Positions 1-7,755 of a DNA stretch of 22,471 nt are shown here, piece by piece. The notes beneath the pieces are model-generated. The model saw only the letters and a program-made list of their open reading frames with translations. It was not told the origin of the DNA and did no database searches. Numbering within the stretch: position 1 is the first letter of the stretch; every line of letters begins with the position of its first letter. Location of the stretch: positions 1-22,471 of the forward strand of contig JBGPYB010000073.1 of NCBI GenBank assembly GCA_041493035.1, given 5' to 3'. The DNA is from JBGPYB01 sp041493035. GTDB taxonomy: Bacteria; Acidobacteriota; Vicinamibacteria; Fen-336. The translations under genes and the position numbers were made by a program.

Positions 1-356
1 GCCCAGGCCGTGCGCTCCTTGAGCCGCTCAGCCTTGAGGCCGTAGACGCCGCCGAAGAAGCGCAGGTTCTGGATGACCGTGAGGTCGTCGTACAGGCTGA
101 AGCGCTGGGTCATGTAGCCGATGCGACGCTTGATGGCCTCCGGGTCTCTTGCGACGTCGATGTCCAGGACGCGCGCCGAGCCCGACGTCGGCGAGAGCAG
201 GCCGCAGAGCATCCGGATCGTCGTCGTCTTTCCCGCGCCGTTGCTCCCGAGGAGGCCGAAGACCTCTCCCGCCTCGACCGAAAGGCTCAGGTCGTCCACC
301 GACACGAAGGCTCCGAACCGCTTCACGAGATGCTGGACCTCGATGACCGGGGCCAC
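1..356 (-). CDS. ABC transporter ATP-binding protein, 3' part beyond window (second ATPase of the efflux operon)
   Basis: This is the N-terminal ~118 residues of an ABC ATPase; the rest lies before position 1. A Walker A motif (GSNGAGKTTT) sits near residue 40 and a Q-loop segment (YMTQRFSLYDDLTV) near residue 85; the signature and Walker B motifs would be outside the window. The GTG at 356 is used here; a TTG at 362, overlapping the stop of the upstream outer-membrane gene, is an in-frame alternative. The Q-loop segment closely resembles that of the ATPase at 1696-2670, so the two probably form a heterodimer or correspond to the two halves of a YbhF-like tandem ATPase. The ABC-2 permease genes expected in this locus type would lie further along the minus strand, outside the window. 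The family call is firm; the substrate is unknown. Confidence 0.93.
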   Translation of the reverse strand, partial: MAPVIEVQHLVKRFGAFVSVDDLSLSVEAGEVFGLLGSNGAGKTTTIRMLCGLLSPTSGSARVLDIDVARDPEAIKRRIGYMTQRFSLYDDLTVIQNLRFFGGVYGLKAERLKERTAW

Positions 357-358
357 GA

Positions 359-1699
359 TCAATTCCCAGCGGCCCGGTCGAGGCCCGCGCGAGCCACCTC
401 GAAGGCGGTGGTCGCCGCGGTGCGGTCGAGGCCCGCCCGCAAGAGACCGGTCTCGGCGTCGAGGAGCTCCGACGACGGGATCACGCCCTCACGGTAGCGA
501 TCCTGCGAGACCTGCACGTTCTCCTTGGCCGCCTCGAGGCTGCGCTCGGCCACGGGGATCGCCGCGCGAGCCGTTTCGAGGTCAAGGAAGCGAGTAGTCA
601 CCTCGAGGCGCACCCGGCGCTCCAGTTCCTCGAGGGCCTTGCGCTCCGCATCGGCCTCGGCGCGCGCTTGGGCCACGGCAGCGCCCGTGCGGCCTCCGTC
701 GAACGCGATGATCGACACGTTCACGCCGATGCTCCACGTCCCCTTCCACTGGGCGGACAGAGGGAGGATGCGGGGGTTCGGATTGGCGTAGTCGTAGCCC
801 GCCGAGAGGCCCGCCTGCGGGAGTGACGTCGCTCGCTGCGCCTTCGCGGCCGCGTCCAGCGCGGCGACATGGGACTTCAAGGCGGCGATCTCGGGGCGCG
901 CCTCGGCAGCTCCCGCGACCAGGGCCTCCATGTCCGCGGGAGAGGGCGGGTCGTCGTTCGGGTTTGGGACGGGCTCGACCTCAGTCCGGAGGGGGAGATC
1001 GAGAAGGCGGAGGAGGTTCGCGTTGGAGACTCGCGCCTCGTTCGCTGCCCGGAGTCGCGACAGCTCGGCGCGGTCGCGCTCCACCTGCACCGCCAGGACT
1101 TCGCTCCGGGCGGCCATCCCGAGATCTTCGCGGTTCCTCGCGTCCTTCAGATGCGCCTCAAAAGACGCGATCGCCTCGGCGAGGACGCGTGCGCTCTCCC
1201 GCGCGTCGACGAGGTTCCAATAGGCGCTCGCTGCCTCGAGGAGGACGTCGGCGAGGCCCGCCGCCCGGTCCTTCTGGGCGGCGGCCCTTTGCGCCTCGGC
1301 CGATGTGATTCCACTGGAGATGCGGCCGCTGGTGAAGATCGGCAGGGTGAGGCCGGCGTGGCCGCGGTAGTTGTCGGGGATGTTGGGAAAGATGGTCCGC
1401 GGCGGGGCCCCCGGCGTCGCGAGGATCAACTCCGGGACGTTGGCGTTCCTTGCATAGGACGCCGCCAGGTCGACCTGGGGCATTCGAGCAGCGCGCGCCC
1501 CGCGAGCCACGGCGTCGGCGGCCAGCCGGCGGGAGTCGAGCTGCCCGAGGCGCGCCGACTGCGCCTGGGCGCGCGCCAAGGTCTCGGCTAGGGTGAGGCG
1601 CAGGACGGCAGGCTCGGCGGGGCCCGGGGCGGTCTCGCCCCGGCCGACCAAAGCACTCCCGGAGAGAAGCACCAGAACAAGAAGGATCGAGCGTCTCAT
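359..1699 (-). CDS. TolC-family outer membrane efflux protein
   Basis: This 446-aa protein has an N-terminal signal peptide (basic MRRS, then a hydrophobic stretch LLVLVLLSGSALVG) and two long alpha-helical repeats typical of OEP/TolC factors. Visible family hallmarks are LTLAETLARAQAQ near residue 35, GLTLPIFTSGRISSGI near 120 and, in the second repeat, VNVSIIAFDGGRTGAAVAQA near 330. The C-terminal YREGVIPSSELLDAET is also characteristic. It would form the trimeric channel that lets the HlyD adaptor and ABC pump export across the outer membrane, which implies a diderm cell. Its ATG overlaps the stop of the upstream ATPase gene (ATGA) and its stop abuts the next ATPase, so it is in one transcript with them. 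Confidence 0.95.
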   Translation of the reverse strand: MRRSILLVLVLLSGSALVGRGETAPGPAEPAVLRLTLAETLARAQAQSARLGQLDSRRLAADAVARGARAARMPQVDLAASYARNANVPELILATPGAPPRTIFPNIPDNYRGHAGLTLPIFTSGRISSGITSAEAQRAAAQKDRAAGLADVLLEAASAYWNLVDARESARVLAEAIASFEAHLKDARNREDLGMAARSEVLAVQVERDRAELSRLRAANEARVSNANLLRLLDLPLRTEVEPVPNPNDDPPSPADMEALVAGAAEARPEIAALKSHVAALDAAAKAQRATSLPQAGLSAGYDYANPNPRILPLSAQWKGTWSIGVNVSIIAFDGGRTGAAVAQARAEADAERKALEELERRVRLEVTTRFLDLETARAAIPVAERSLEAAKENVQVSQDRYREGVIPSSELLDAETGLLRAGLDRTAATTAFEVARAGLDRAAGN

Positions 1700-2670
1700 C
1701 GTGCCACCTCGCTCCGCGTCTCGGCGTCCCGGGCGCGGATCCGTGCGATGAACAGGTCTTCGAGGGATGGGGCCATGGCGCGGGCGGATTCCACCTGCAC
1801 GCCCGCCGCAGCCAGATCGTCGGCGATGACCCGACCGAGGGCAGCCGCCTCGTCGGCGGAGACGCCGACGGTCGCGTGGAGGCGCTCGCCGAAGGCCTGG
1901 ACGTCGGTCACCTCGGGGCGGGCCTGTAGCAGCTCCGCGGCGCGCCGCTTAGGGGAGGCGAGGATCTCGAGGATCGCACCCTTGGCCCCGGCTCTCAGGG
2001 CGTCGGGGGTGCTGACGTTCAGGACGTGTCCCTGGTCCATGAGAGCGACGCGCTGGCAACGCTCCGCCTCGTCGAGGTACGGCGTCGTGAGAAGCAGCGT
2101 CAGCCCCTCCCGCTGAAGGCGAGCCAGGATCCTCCAGAAGTCGCGGCGAGAGACGGGGTCGACTCCCGTGGTCGGCTCATCGAGGACCAGGAGCTCCGGC
2201 GTGTGAATGAGAGTGCAGGCGAGAGCGAGCTTCTGCTTCATTCCCCCCGAGAGGCGATCGGCGAGCCTGTTGCGAAAGGGTGTCATCCGCAGCATGTCGA
2301 GAAGCTCGTCGCGACGCTTCGCCCAACCCCGGACACCGTGGATCTCGGCGAAGAAGGAGACGTTCTCGTCCACCGAGAGATCGCCGTAAAGGGAGAAGCG
2401 CTGGGAGAGGTAGCCGATCTTCCGCGAGAGGGCGTCGCTCTCGGCGACGGGCTCGAGGCCGCAAGTGCGAACCGTGCCGGCATGGGGGGCCAGCAGGCCC
2501 AGGACGACCCGCAGAGTGGTGGTCTTGCCGGCTCCGTCGGGACCGATGAGACCGAACATCTCTCCCCGGACCACGTCGAATGTCACGCCGGAGGCTGCGA
2601 CGACGTCGCCGTAGCGCCGCGTCATGGAGTCAAGCCGCACCATCGGCGCGCCCTCGGCCGAGGTCGTCAT
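1696..2670 (-). CDS. ABC transporter ATP-binding protein (YbhF/drug-export type)
   Basis: This 324-aa ATPase has a complete nucleotide-binding domain: Walker A GPDGAGKTTT near residue 43, Q-loop YLSQRFSLYGDLSV near 88, signature LSGGMKQK near 140, Walker B LLVLDEPTTGVDP near 160 and the switch region LTTPYLDEAERC near 195. A C-terminal extension of about 100 residues is usual for ABC-2 export ATPases (CcmA/DrrA type). It would power an ABC-2 permease that is not in the window. The gene overlaps the HlyD stop upstream and the TolC-type start downstream by 4 bp each, which indicates translational coupling. In E. coli YbhF the two ATPase domains are fused; here they are separate genes. Confidence 0.95.
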   Translation of the reverse strand: MTTSAEGAPMVRLDSMTRRYGDVVAASGVTFDVVRGEMFGLIGPDGAGKTTTLRVVLGLLAPHAGTVRTCGLEPVAESDALSRKIGYLSQRFSLYGDLSVDENVSFFAEIHGVRGWAKRRDELLDMLRMTPFRNRLADRLSGGMKQKLALACTLIHTPELLVLDEPTTGVDPVSRRDFWRILARLQREGLTLLLTTPYLDEAERCQRVALMDQGHVLNVSTPDALRAGAKGAILEILASPKRRAAELLQARPEVTDVQAFGERLHATVGVSADEAAALGRVIADDLAAAGVQVESARAMAPSLEDLFIARIRARDAETRSEVAR

Positions 2671-3650
2671 CGGCTCGCGGTCGCCGCTTGGAGGCGAGCC
2701 TCGGCCGGCATCCCCGGCTTGAAGAGTCCGTCCTTGTTGTCGAGGCCGATCTTGACGCGGAAGACGAGCTTCACGCGCTCGTCACGGGTCTGGACGTTCT
2801 TCGGCGTGAACTCGGCCTTGGAGGCGATGAAGGTCACCTTCCCCTTGCGAATCTGCGGCTCCTTTTCGTCGGTGCGCACAAAGGCCTCCTGCCCGATCCG
2901 GATGCGCCCCAGGTCGGTCTCCGAAACGTAGACGGTCAGCCACGCATCCGCGAGGTCGGTGATGACTGAGAGCGCCGAGCCGACCTGGAGCAGCTCTCCC
3001 TGCTCGGCGATCTTTTCCGTAGCGACCCCGGCCACTGGGCTCACGATCACCGCGTCCTGGATCTGCTGTTCGAGCTGGGCGATGCGCGCCTCCGCCGACG
3101 CCATCCTCGCTCTCGCGGCATCGATCTCCTCGGCACGGCTGCCGGCCTTCGTTCGCGCGAGGGACTGGCGCGCGGCATCGAGGCGATGGGCGGTCATGTC
3201 CCGGCGCACCTTGGCGTCGTCCCTCGCCTTGGTCGTCCCGGAACCCCTGTCGAGAAGCCCCTGCATCCGGTCGAGGTCTTTCTGGGCGCCGTCCAGATCC
3301 GAGGCCACGTTCGCCGCTTGAGCCTCGAGTTCCGCGATATCTTCCTTGCGGGCGCCGGCGAGGCGGAGCCGAAGTTCAGCGGTGGCCTGGTCACGGTCCG
3401 CTTTCGCTTGTCGCAGGGCCAGCCGCGTATCGGTGGTGTCGAGCCGCCCCAGCTCTTGCCCGCGCTCGATGGCGTCTCCCTCCTGGAGGGCGAAAGACCC
3501 CAGACGGCCGGCGACCTTGGTGGAGATCCGCACGTCGGTGGCCTCCATGTGCCCGGAAGCCACGATCGTCGAGGGATCGCTCCCGTGGCCGCAGCCAGAG
3601 CCCATGAGAGCGAAGGCTGCAAGGGTCGCGGCGAAGGGCGTTCGCGTCAT
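2667..3650 (-). CDS. HlyD/MFP-family periplasmic adaptor (YbhG-like)
   Basis: This 327-aa membrane-fusion protein links the inner-membrane ABC pump to the outer-membrane channel. The N-terminus (MTRTPFAATLAAFALMGSGC) looks like a signal peptide ending at a Cys, possibly a lipoprotein, although the lipobox is poor. Next come a lipoyl half-motif (VRISTKVAGRLGSFALQEGDAIERGQELGRLD), a long coiled-coil hairpin rich in Ala, Arg, Glu and Gln (residues ~75-195), the second lipoyl half (DAVIVSPVAGVATEKIAEQGELLQVG) and a beta-barrel region. The open frame extends upstream to 3782, but the ATG at 3650 is chosen because it has a good ribosome-binding site (AGGAG about 7 nt upstream) and starts at the signal peptide. 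It begins one base after the TetR stop. Confidence 0.93.
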   Translation of the reverse strand: MTRTPFAATLAAFALMGSGCGHGSDPSTIVASGHMEATDVRISTKVAGRLGSFALQEGDAIERGQELGRLDTTDTRLALRQAKADRDQATAELRLRLAGARKEDIAELEAQAANVASDLDGAQKDLDRMQGLLDRGSGTTKARDDAKVRRDMTAHRLDAARQSLARTKAGSRAEEIDAARARMASAEARIAQLEQQIQDAVIVSPVAGVATEKIAEQGELLQVGSALSVITDLADAWLTVYVSETDLGRIRIGQEAFVRTDEKEPQIRKGKVTFIASKAEFTPKNVQTRDERVKLVFRVKIGLDNKDGLFKPGMPAEARLQAATASR

Positions 3651-3651
3651 G

Positions 3652-4287
3652 TCAGCTCCTGTTACTTGAAGCGTCGGGTTCGAGTGGGAGGGTTCTCGCA
3701 AGGACGTCCTGGAGATGGTCGAAAAATCCTTCGACGGTGGGCGGCTCCTCTTCCGGGATGGCGACAGGCAGGAGGCGCTCACGGAAGGGACGGCTCACGC
3801 AGAAGAGCATCATGGGCGCGATCATCGAGAGGTGGACGAAGAGCGGATTCACCGTGCGGAGACGCCCCGCGGCGATCCCCTCTGCGATGGTCGCGCGAAC
3901 GAAGTCGAGGACGCCCGTGAGAGCCCGCGCCACCTCCTCGTCCATGTGGACGCCGCCGGCCAGGATCTCGCGGAACATCATGAAGGGAAGGGCGGGGCGT
4001 CCCTGGAACGTGCGACCGAGGGCGGCGTAGAAGGCCATGAGCCGGGCGAGAGGATCGGCGGCTTCCTGCGCGACGCGAGCGATCTCCTCGTGGAGGCCAC
4101 CGATGTGCTTCAGCAGGACGGCCCTGTAGAGCTTCTCCTTGGAGCCGAAGTGATAGTAGATCATGGCCTTGTTGGCCTTGGCCCGCCGAGCGATCTCCTC
4201 CACTCTGGCTCCACTAAAGCCTCTTTTAACAAAGACTTCAGTGGCGGAATCTATCAGGCTGGCTCGCGTGTCGCGCGGTCTTATCAA
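3652..4287 (-). CDS. TetR/AcrR-family transcriptional repressor
   Basis: This 211-aa regulator has a TetR N-terminal helix-turn-helix: LIDSATEVFVKRGFSGARVEEIARRAKANKAMIYYHFGSKEKLYRAVL (shown in family style as ..VEEIARRA..IYYHFGSKEKL..), residues ~12-55. A ligand-binding helical C-terminal domain follows. The start is a TTG at 4287; no earlier start gives a better match. It is the first gene of the export operon and sits directly behind a promoter with an inverted repeat, so the likely role is autorepression of the pump until a substrate binds, as with CecR of the E. coli ybh locus. Effector and substrate are unknown. Confidence 0.93.
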   Translation of the reverse strand: MIRPRDTRASLIDSATEVFVKRGFSGARVEEIARRAKANKAMIYYHFGSKEKLYRAVLLKHIGGLHEEIARVAQEAADPLARLMAFYAALGRTFQGRPALPFMMFREILAGGVHMDEEVARALTGVLDFVRATIAEGIAAGRLRTVNPLFVHLSMIAPMMLFCVSRPFRERLLPVAIPEEEPPTVEGFFDHLQDVLARTLPLEPDASSNRS

Positions 4288-4306
4288 CTAACTATCCGGT
4301 TAAACC
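4285..4306 (-). promoter_or_regulatory. Candidate operator of the TetR repressor (imperfect inverted repeat)
   Basis: Between the -10 box and the TTG start, the minus strand reads GGTTTAACCGGATAGTTAG. It contains GGTT-T-AACC and TAAC-(6)-GTTA inverted repeats. The block is clearly more AT-rich than its surroundings and covers the expected transcription start, the position expected for a TetR-type operator. Binding by this TetR protein is inferred. Confidence 0.45.
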
Positions 4307-4312
4307 AAACAG

Positions 4313-4341
4313 ATGGTAAATACCCTGGAAGAGAAAGTCAA
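4313..4341 (-). promoter_or_regulatory. Sigma70-like promoter of the tetR-hlyD-ABC-tolC operon
   Basis: The minus strand has TTGACT (4341-4336), a 17-nt spacer and TACCAT (4318-4313). Transcription would start near 4306, inside the inverted repeat. The promoter begins about 20 bp beyond the stop of the ornithine cyclodeaminase gene, which separates the two operons. Confidence 0.6.
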
Positions 4342-4360
4342 GAGCTGATTTGGCAGTCGG

Positions 4361-5566
4361 CTACTTCAGTTCGGACTCGAGGCGTTCGAGGAAGAATCCG
4401 ACGTCGGTGACGATGCCGATGGCCTGCAGTGTGCCCCGGTTGGAAAGCTTCACGGGCACGGACTCGGTCATGTCGACGCACACGGTCCGAACGCGCGCCG
4501 GGAGGAGGTTGCCGACTGCGATGGAGTGAAGTGCCGTAGCCAGCATGAGACACATGCCGGCGCCACGCAGGGCCTCCACGTAAGCCTTCTGGGCGGCGAC
4601 CATGTCGGTGATCGTGTCCTTGAGCGGACCGTCGTCGCGGATCGATCCGGCCAGCACGAAGGGGATCCCTTTCCGGACCGCTTCGCACATGACTCCGCCC
4701 GTGACCACACCCGCCTCCACCGCGGCGCGGATGCCCCCGGCCCGGTTCACGGCGTTGATGGCGAAGAGGTGGTGCCGACTCCCCCCCTCGACACCGCGAC
4801 CGCTCATCTGACATACGCCGAGGCTCGTCTTCAGGATCGCCTTTTCGAGGTCATGGGTGGCGAAGGCGTTCCCCGTCAGGATCACGTCCACCCATCCGTC
4901 GCGGACCAGGCGCGCCAGGGCGACGTCTCCGCCCGAGTGGACGATGGCGGGACCCGCGACCACCACGATCCGCTCCCCCGACTGCCGCGTCTTCTTCATC
5001 TCGCGGGCGGTGCCACGGATCGCGATCGTCTTGTTGATCTCCGCCGAGATGTCGTTGGACATGAATCCGAAGACCGATTGCTCGCGGCTCCGCTCGGGAG
5101 GTCGAACGCGGATTCCGGTCCCGCGCAGGGCGACGGGCTCGTCCATCTTCACCTGTCCCTGCTTGACGCAATGGGGAGCCCCGCCCCGCAGGACCAGGGC
5201 GCAGTCCATCTTCTGGTCGCGGGCCGCGACCCAGGCGCCTTTCACTCGAACGAAAGTGTCGAAGTTGGTTGTGGAGTAGAACTCGTCGGGCAGGATCCCA
5301 TCGGCCTCGGCCGGCCCGAAGCGGGCGTCTCCGAGGGTCGCCGTCGACGCACCCAGATACGCGAGGGCCTCGAGGATGCGGTCGAGGGTCTGCGGCTCGG
5401 CCGCTTTCACGGTAACGCTGGCTGAGGAGGGATCGTCGTTGGTGCGCCCGACCCGGAACTCGAGGACCTCGAATTCACCCCCTTCTTCGACCACGCGGTC
5501 GAAGACCTTCTTCAGGATGTCGGAGTCGATCAGGTGCCCTTCGAACAGGACCGTCTCTTGGACCAC
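4361..5566 (-). CDS. AgrE/ArgZ-type (archaeal-type) ornithine cyclodeaminase, TIGR00300 family
   Basis: This 401-aa protein matches the LOR/SDH-domain family TIGR00300, whose characterised members are NAD-dependent ornithine cyclodeaminases (ornithine to proline plus ammonia) and the C-terminal part of cyanobacterial AgrE/ArgZ. The N-terminal region carries VVQETVLFEGHLIDSDIL, then FEVLEFRVGRTNDDPSSASV and a segment with the FYSTTNFDTFVR motif near residue 90. The C-terminal Rossmann-like domain holds VVVAGPAIVHSGGDVALARLV, VILTGNAFATHDLE and GRGVEGGSRHHLFAINAVNRAGGI. The frame is open up to 6151, but that extension is antisense-frame overlap with dcd; GTG 5566 with GAAGGAAG upstream fits the family N-terminus. 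It follows dcd by 26 bp. The specific reaction is inferred from the family. Confidence 0.85.
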   Translation of the reverse strand: MVQETVLFEGHLIDSDILKKVFDRVVEEGGEFEVLEFRVGRTNDDPSSASVTVKAAEPQTLDRILEALAYLGASTATLGDARFGPAEADGILPDEFYSTTNFDTFVRVKGAWVAARDQKMDCALVLRGGAPHCVKQGQVKMDEPVALRGTGIRVRPPERSREQSVFGFMSNDISAEINKTIAIRGTAREMKKTRQSGERIVVVAGPAIVHSGGDVALARLVRDGWVDVILTGNAFATHDLEKAILKTSLGVCQMSGRGVEGGSRHHLFAINAVNRAGGIRAAVEAGVVTGGVMCEAVRKGIPFVLAGSIRDDGPLKDTITDMVAAQKAYVEALRGAGMCLMLATALHSIAVGNLLPARVRTVCVDMTESVPVKLSNRGTLQAIGIVTDVGFFLERLESELK

Positions 5567-5592
5567 GGGAGGCTTCCTTCTTCCAGCTCTTG

Positions 5593-6147
5593 TCAGAGCT
5601 TCGGCAGGGTGAGGCCCTGCTGGGCCTGGTACTTCCCCTTCTTGTCGGCGTAGGAGGTCTCGCACTCCTCGTCGCTTTCGAAGAAGAGCACCTGGGCGAT
5701 CCCTTCGTTGGCGTAGATCTTCGCCGGGAGGGGCGTGGTATTGGAGACCTCGAGGGTGACGATCCCCTCCCACTCGGGCTCGAAGGGGGTGACGTTCACG
5801 ATGATGCCGCATCGAGCGTAGGTGGATTTCCCCACGCACACCGTGATGACGTTCCTCGGGATCCGGAAGTACTCCACCGTCCGGGCCAGGGCGAAGGAGT
5901 TCGGGGGAATGATGCAGACGTCCCCCTTGAAGTCCACGAAGGAACGCGGGTCGAATTTCTTCGGGTCGACGATGGTGGAGTTGATGTTCGTGAAGATCTT
6001 GAACTCGTCGGCAATGCGAACGTCGTAGCCGTAGGACGAAAGCCCGTACGAGATGACTCCCTCGCGGACCTGCTTGTCGGAGAAGGGCTCGATCATCCCT
6101 TTCTCGAGGGACATCTGTCGGATCCACCTGTCTGACTTGACCGACAT
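5593..6147 (-). CDS. dcd: dCTP deaminase
   Basis: This 184-aa enzyme deaminates dCTP to dUTP in dTMP synthesis. Family hallmarks are SYGLSSYGYDVRIADEF (residues 33-49), IIPPNSFALARTVEYFRIP (79-97), GKSTYARCGI (106-115, with the conserved S..AR) and EWEGIVTLEVSN (125-136), whose Glu133 occupies the usual catalytic position. The C-terminal KKGKYQAQQGLTLPKL is typical of Dcd. The length agrees with bacterial Dcd. ATG 6147 is preceded by GGAGG at 6156-6152; another ATG 4 nt upstream is in the wrong frame. It follows the DnaJ-domain gene by about 40 bp in the same direction. Confidence 0.96.
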   Translation of the reverse strand: MSVKSDRWIRQMSLEKGMIEPFSDKQVREGVISYGLSSYGYDVRIADEFKIFTNINSTIVDPKKFDPRSFVDFKGDVCIIPPNSFALARTVEYFRIPRNVITVCVGKSTYARCGIIVNVTPFEPEWEGIVTLEVSNTTPLPAKIYANEGIAQVLFFESDEECETSYADKKGKYQAQQGLTLPKL

Positions 6148-6187
6148 CCATCCTCCATTCGCCCGCTCTCAGCGGGCGCGACCTGTC

Positions 6188-7738
6188 TCAGGAGCCGCCG
6201 AAGAGTTTCTTGCGAAACCCGCTGATCTTCGAAGAAGCTCTCAAGGGCGCGTCCGCCGCGGGCGCTCCCTCGAGGGACGCGAGGGCCTGGAGCGCCCCTG
6301 CATGTCGAGGCTTCAGCGCAAGGACGCGTTGAAAGGCCGCGGCCGCCAGGGCATTCGCTCCGCCGGACCTGTAGATGTTCCCCAGTGTGAAATGGGCCTC
6401 GATGTTTCCCCGGTCCTCCTCCAAGGCGGCCTTCAGTTCTTCCTCGGCCGCCCGACGCCCCCCCTCCCCCTTCAGCAGAGCCTGGGCCTTGAGGACGCGG
6501 GCGCGGCGGCGCGCCCGGCCGGTCGAAGCCGCCAGCACCTCGTCGACGGAGGCCAGGGCATCCCAGTAGCGCCCCGCCCCCAGGGCCTCCTGGGCCCGGT
6601 CGAGGGTTTCGTCGATCTTCCCGGCGTCTGGCGCCACCGTCGGCCCCGCCTCCGCAGCCTGAGGGGACGTCGCCGTCGGGGCTCCTGACGCCGACGGAGA
6701 ACCCGCCGATCCGGATGCGGGACGCCGGGAGGCTTCATAGGCCGCTCGCGCCTCGGGATTCCAGAGCACGCGGTGAGCTTCGGTCGCGCGGGAAAAGAGC
6801 GTCTCGAGCTTGTCACGCAGGTCGATGAGGCCAGGCTCGTGGTGAGAGTCCGGGTGAAAGAGCTTGGCCATTCGGAAGTAGGCGGCGTGGATTTCGTTTG
6901 CCGTCGCGGTCCGCTCCAGTCCCAGGACGTCGAAGTGGTCCTGGTTCGGGAGGTGGGCGCAGGCTTCGAGGACCGATTTGCGGAAAGCGCTCCCCGCAAC
7001 GGCGATAGGCGTTGTCGCCGGCGTCTCCGGCAGGAACTCCACCATCCCCGTGTAGATCAGCCCGACCAGGCTCCGCTGCGCCTCCTCGGTGCTGACCGGG
7101 GCCATCCGCAGGATCTCCGAGGCGGTGAGGGTGCCGTCGACTCTCGACAGGATGAAGCCGTCGGTCGGTGAAAGAGCGATCCGCTGGAAGCGCAGAAGCG
7201 GATCGCTCGCCAGCGTGAGGACGCGTTCCAGATCTCCGAGGGCGTAGCGGATGACATCCGGGTCGGTGATGCTCCAGACCGCGTCCAGGATCACCTCTCC
7301 CGTCGAGAGGCGCAGCGGCCGATCGTAGCCGCGAAAGACGGTCGGGTCGTGCTCGTCGAAGAAGTACGCTCCGTCGCGCCACGAGAAGATGGTGAGCAGG
7401 ACTTCGCGGACGTGAAGGGCGAGCGCATCCTCGAGACCGTCGCCGTCCAGGAGTCCCAGCTGGACCAGGACCTCGCCCAGGCGCCGGCCGGTGACGGATA
7501 CCATCTCGGCGGCCCGGTCGAGATCCCACTGGGTCAAGAGCGCGTGGCGCACCAGGACCTCGCCCATGCGGCACTCTCGGATGGTGGACTCGCCGTAGAC
7601 GATGTTCCCCTGGATGAAGCAGACGCTTCCCCGCTCCTCGCCGCGTGTCACGTGGAGGAGCCCGGTGCGTCGGCCGACGTACAGGGAACGGAGGACACCG
7701 GGGAGAACTCCCTCGGTCAGATCTCCTCGGATCTCCAT
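6188..7738 (-). CDS. DUF4388 (PATAN)-DnaJ-TPR fusion protein
   Basis: This 516-aa multidomain protein appears cytosolic (no signal peptide or membrane segment). Residues ~1-235 form a DUF4388/PATAN-type region (LTEGVLPGVLRSLYVGRRTGLLHV...GSVCFIQGNIVYGES) with MGEVLVRHALLTQWDL and GEVLVQLGLLDGDGLEDAL repeats resembling GspE/MshEN N-domains. Residues ~268-336 are a J domain with HPD at 295-297 (AKLFHPDSHH). Residues 338-372 are a low-complexity Ala/Ser/Pro linker, and ~375-490 are TPR-like helices (AEAHFTLGNIYRSGGANALAAAAFQRVLALKP style). PATAN domains are linked to two-component/GTPase signalling and the J domain implies DnaK recruitment, so a scaffold or co-chaperone role is likely, but its partner is unknown. 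The nearest SD-like GGAGG lies about 13 nt before the ATG, overlapping the ndk stop. Confidence 0.85.
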   Translation of the reverse strand: MEIRGDLTEGVLPGVLRSLYVGRRTGLLHVTRGEERGSVCFIQGNIVYGESTIRECRMGEVLVRHALLTQWDLDRAAEMVSVTGRRLGEVLVQLGLLDGDGLEDALALHVREVLLTIFSWRDGAYFFDEHDPTVFRGYDRPLRLSTGEVILDAVWSITDPDVIRYALGDLERVLTLASDPLLRFQRIALSPTDGFILSRVDGTLTASEILRMAPVSTEEAQRSLVGLIYTGMVEFLPETPATTPIAVAGSAFRKSVLEACAHLPNQDHFDVLGLERTATANEIHAAYFRMAKLFHPDSHHEPGLIDLRDKLETLFSRATEAHRVLWNPEARAAYEASRRPASGSAGSPSASGAPTATSPQAAEAGPTVAPDAGKIDETLDRAQEALGAGRYWDALASVDEVLAASTGRARRRARVLKAQALLKGEGGRRAAEEELKAALEEDRGNIEAHFTLGNIYRSGGANALAAAAFQRVLALKPRHAGALQALASLEGAPAADAPLRASSKISGFRKKLFGGS

Positions 7739-7755
7739 GGGTTGGGTCCGGCCTC

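Noticed and set aside
4361..6151. A 596-codon open frame reading through dcd into the ornithine cyclodeaminase
   Set aside because: Its first ~195 codons are an out-of-frame, Arg/Pro-rich shadow of dcd; family similarity begins at GTG 5566.
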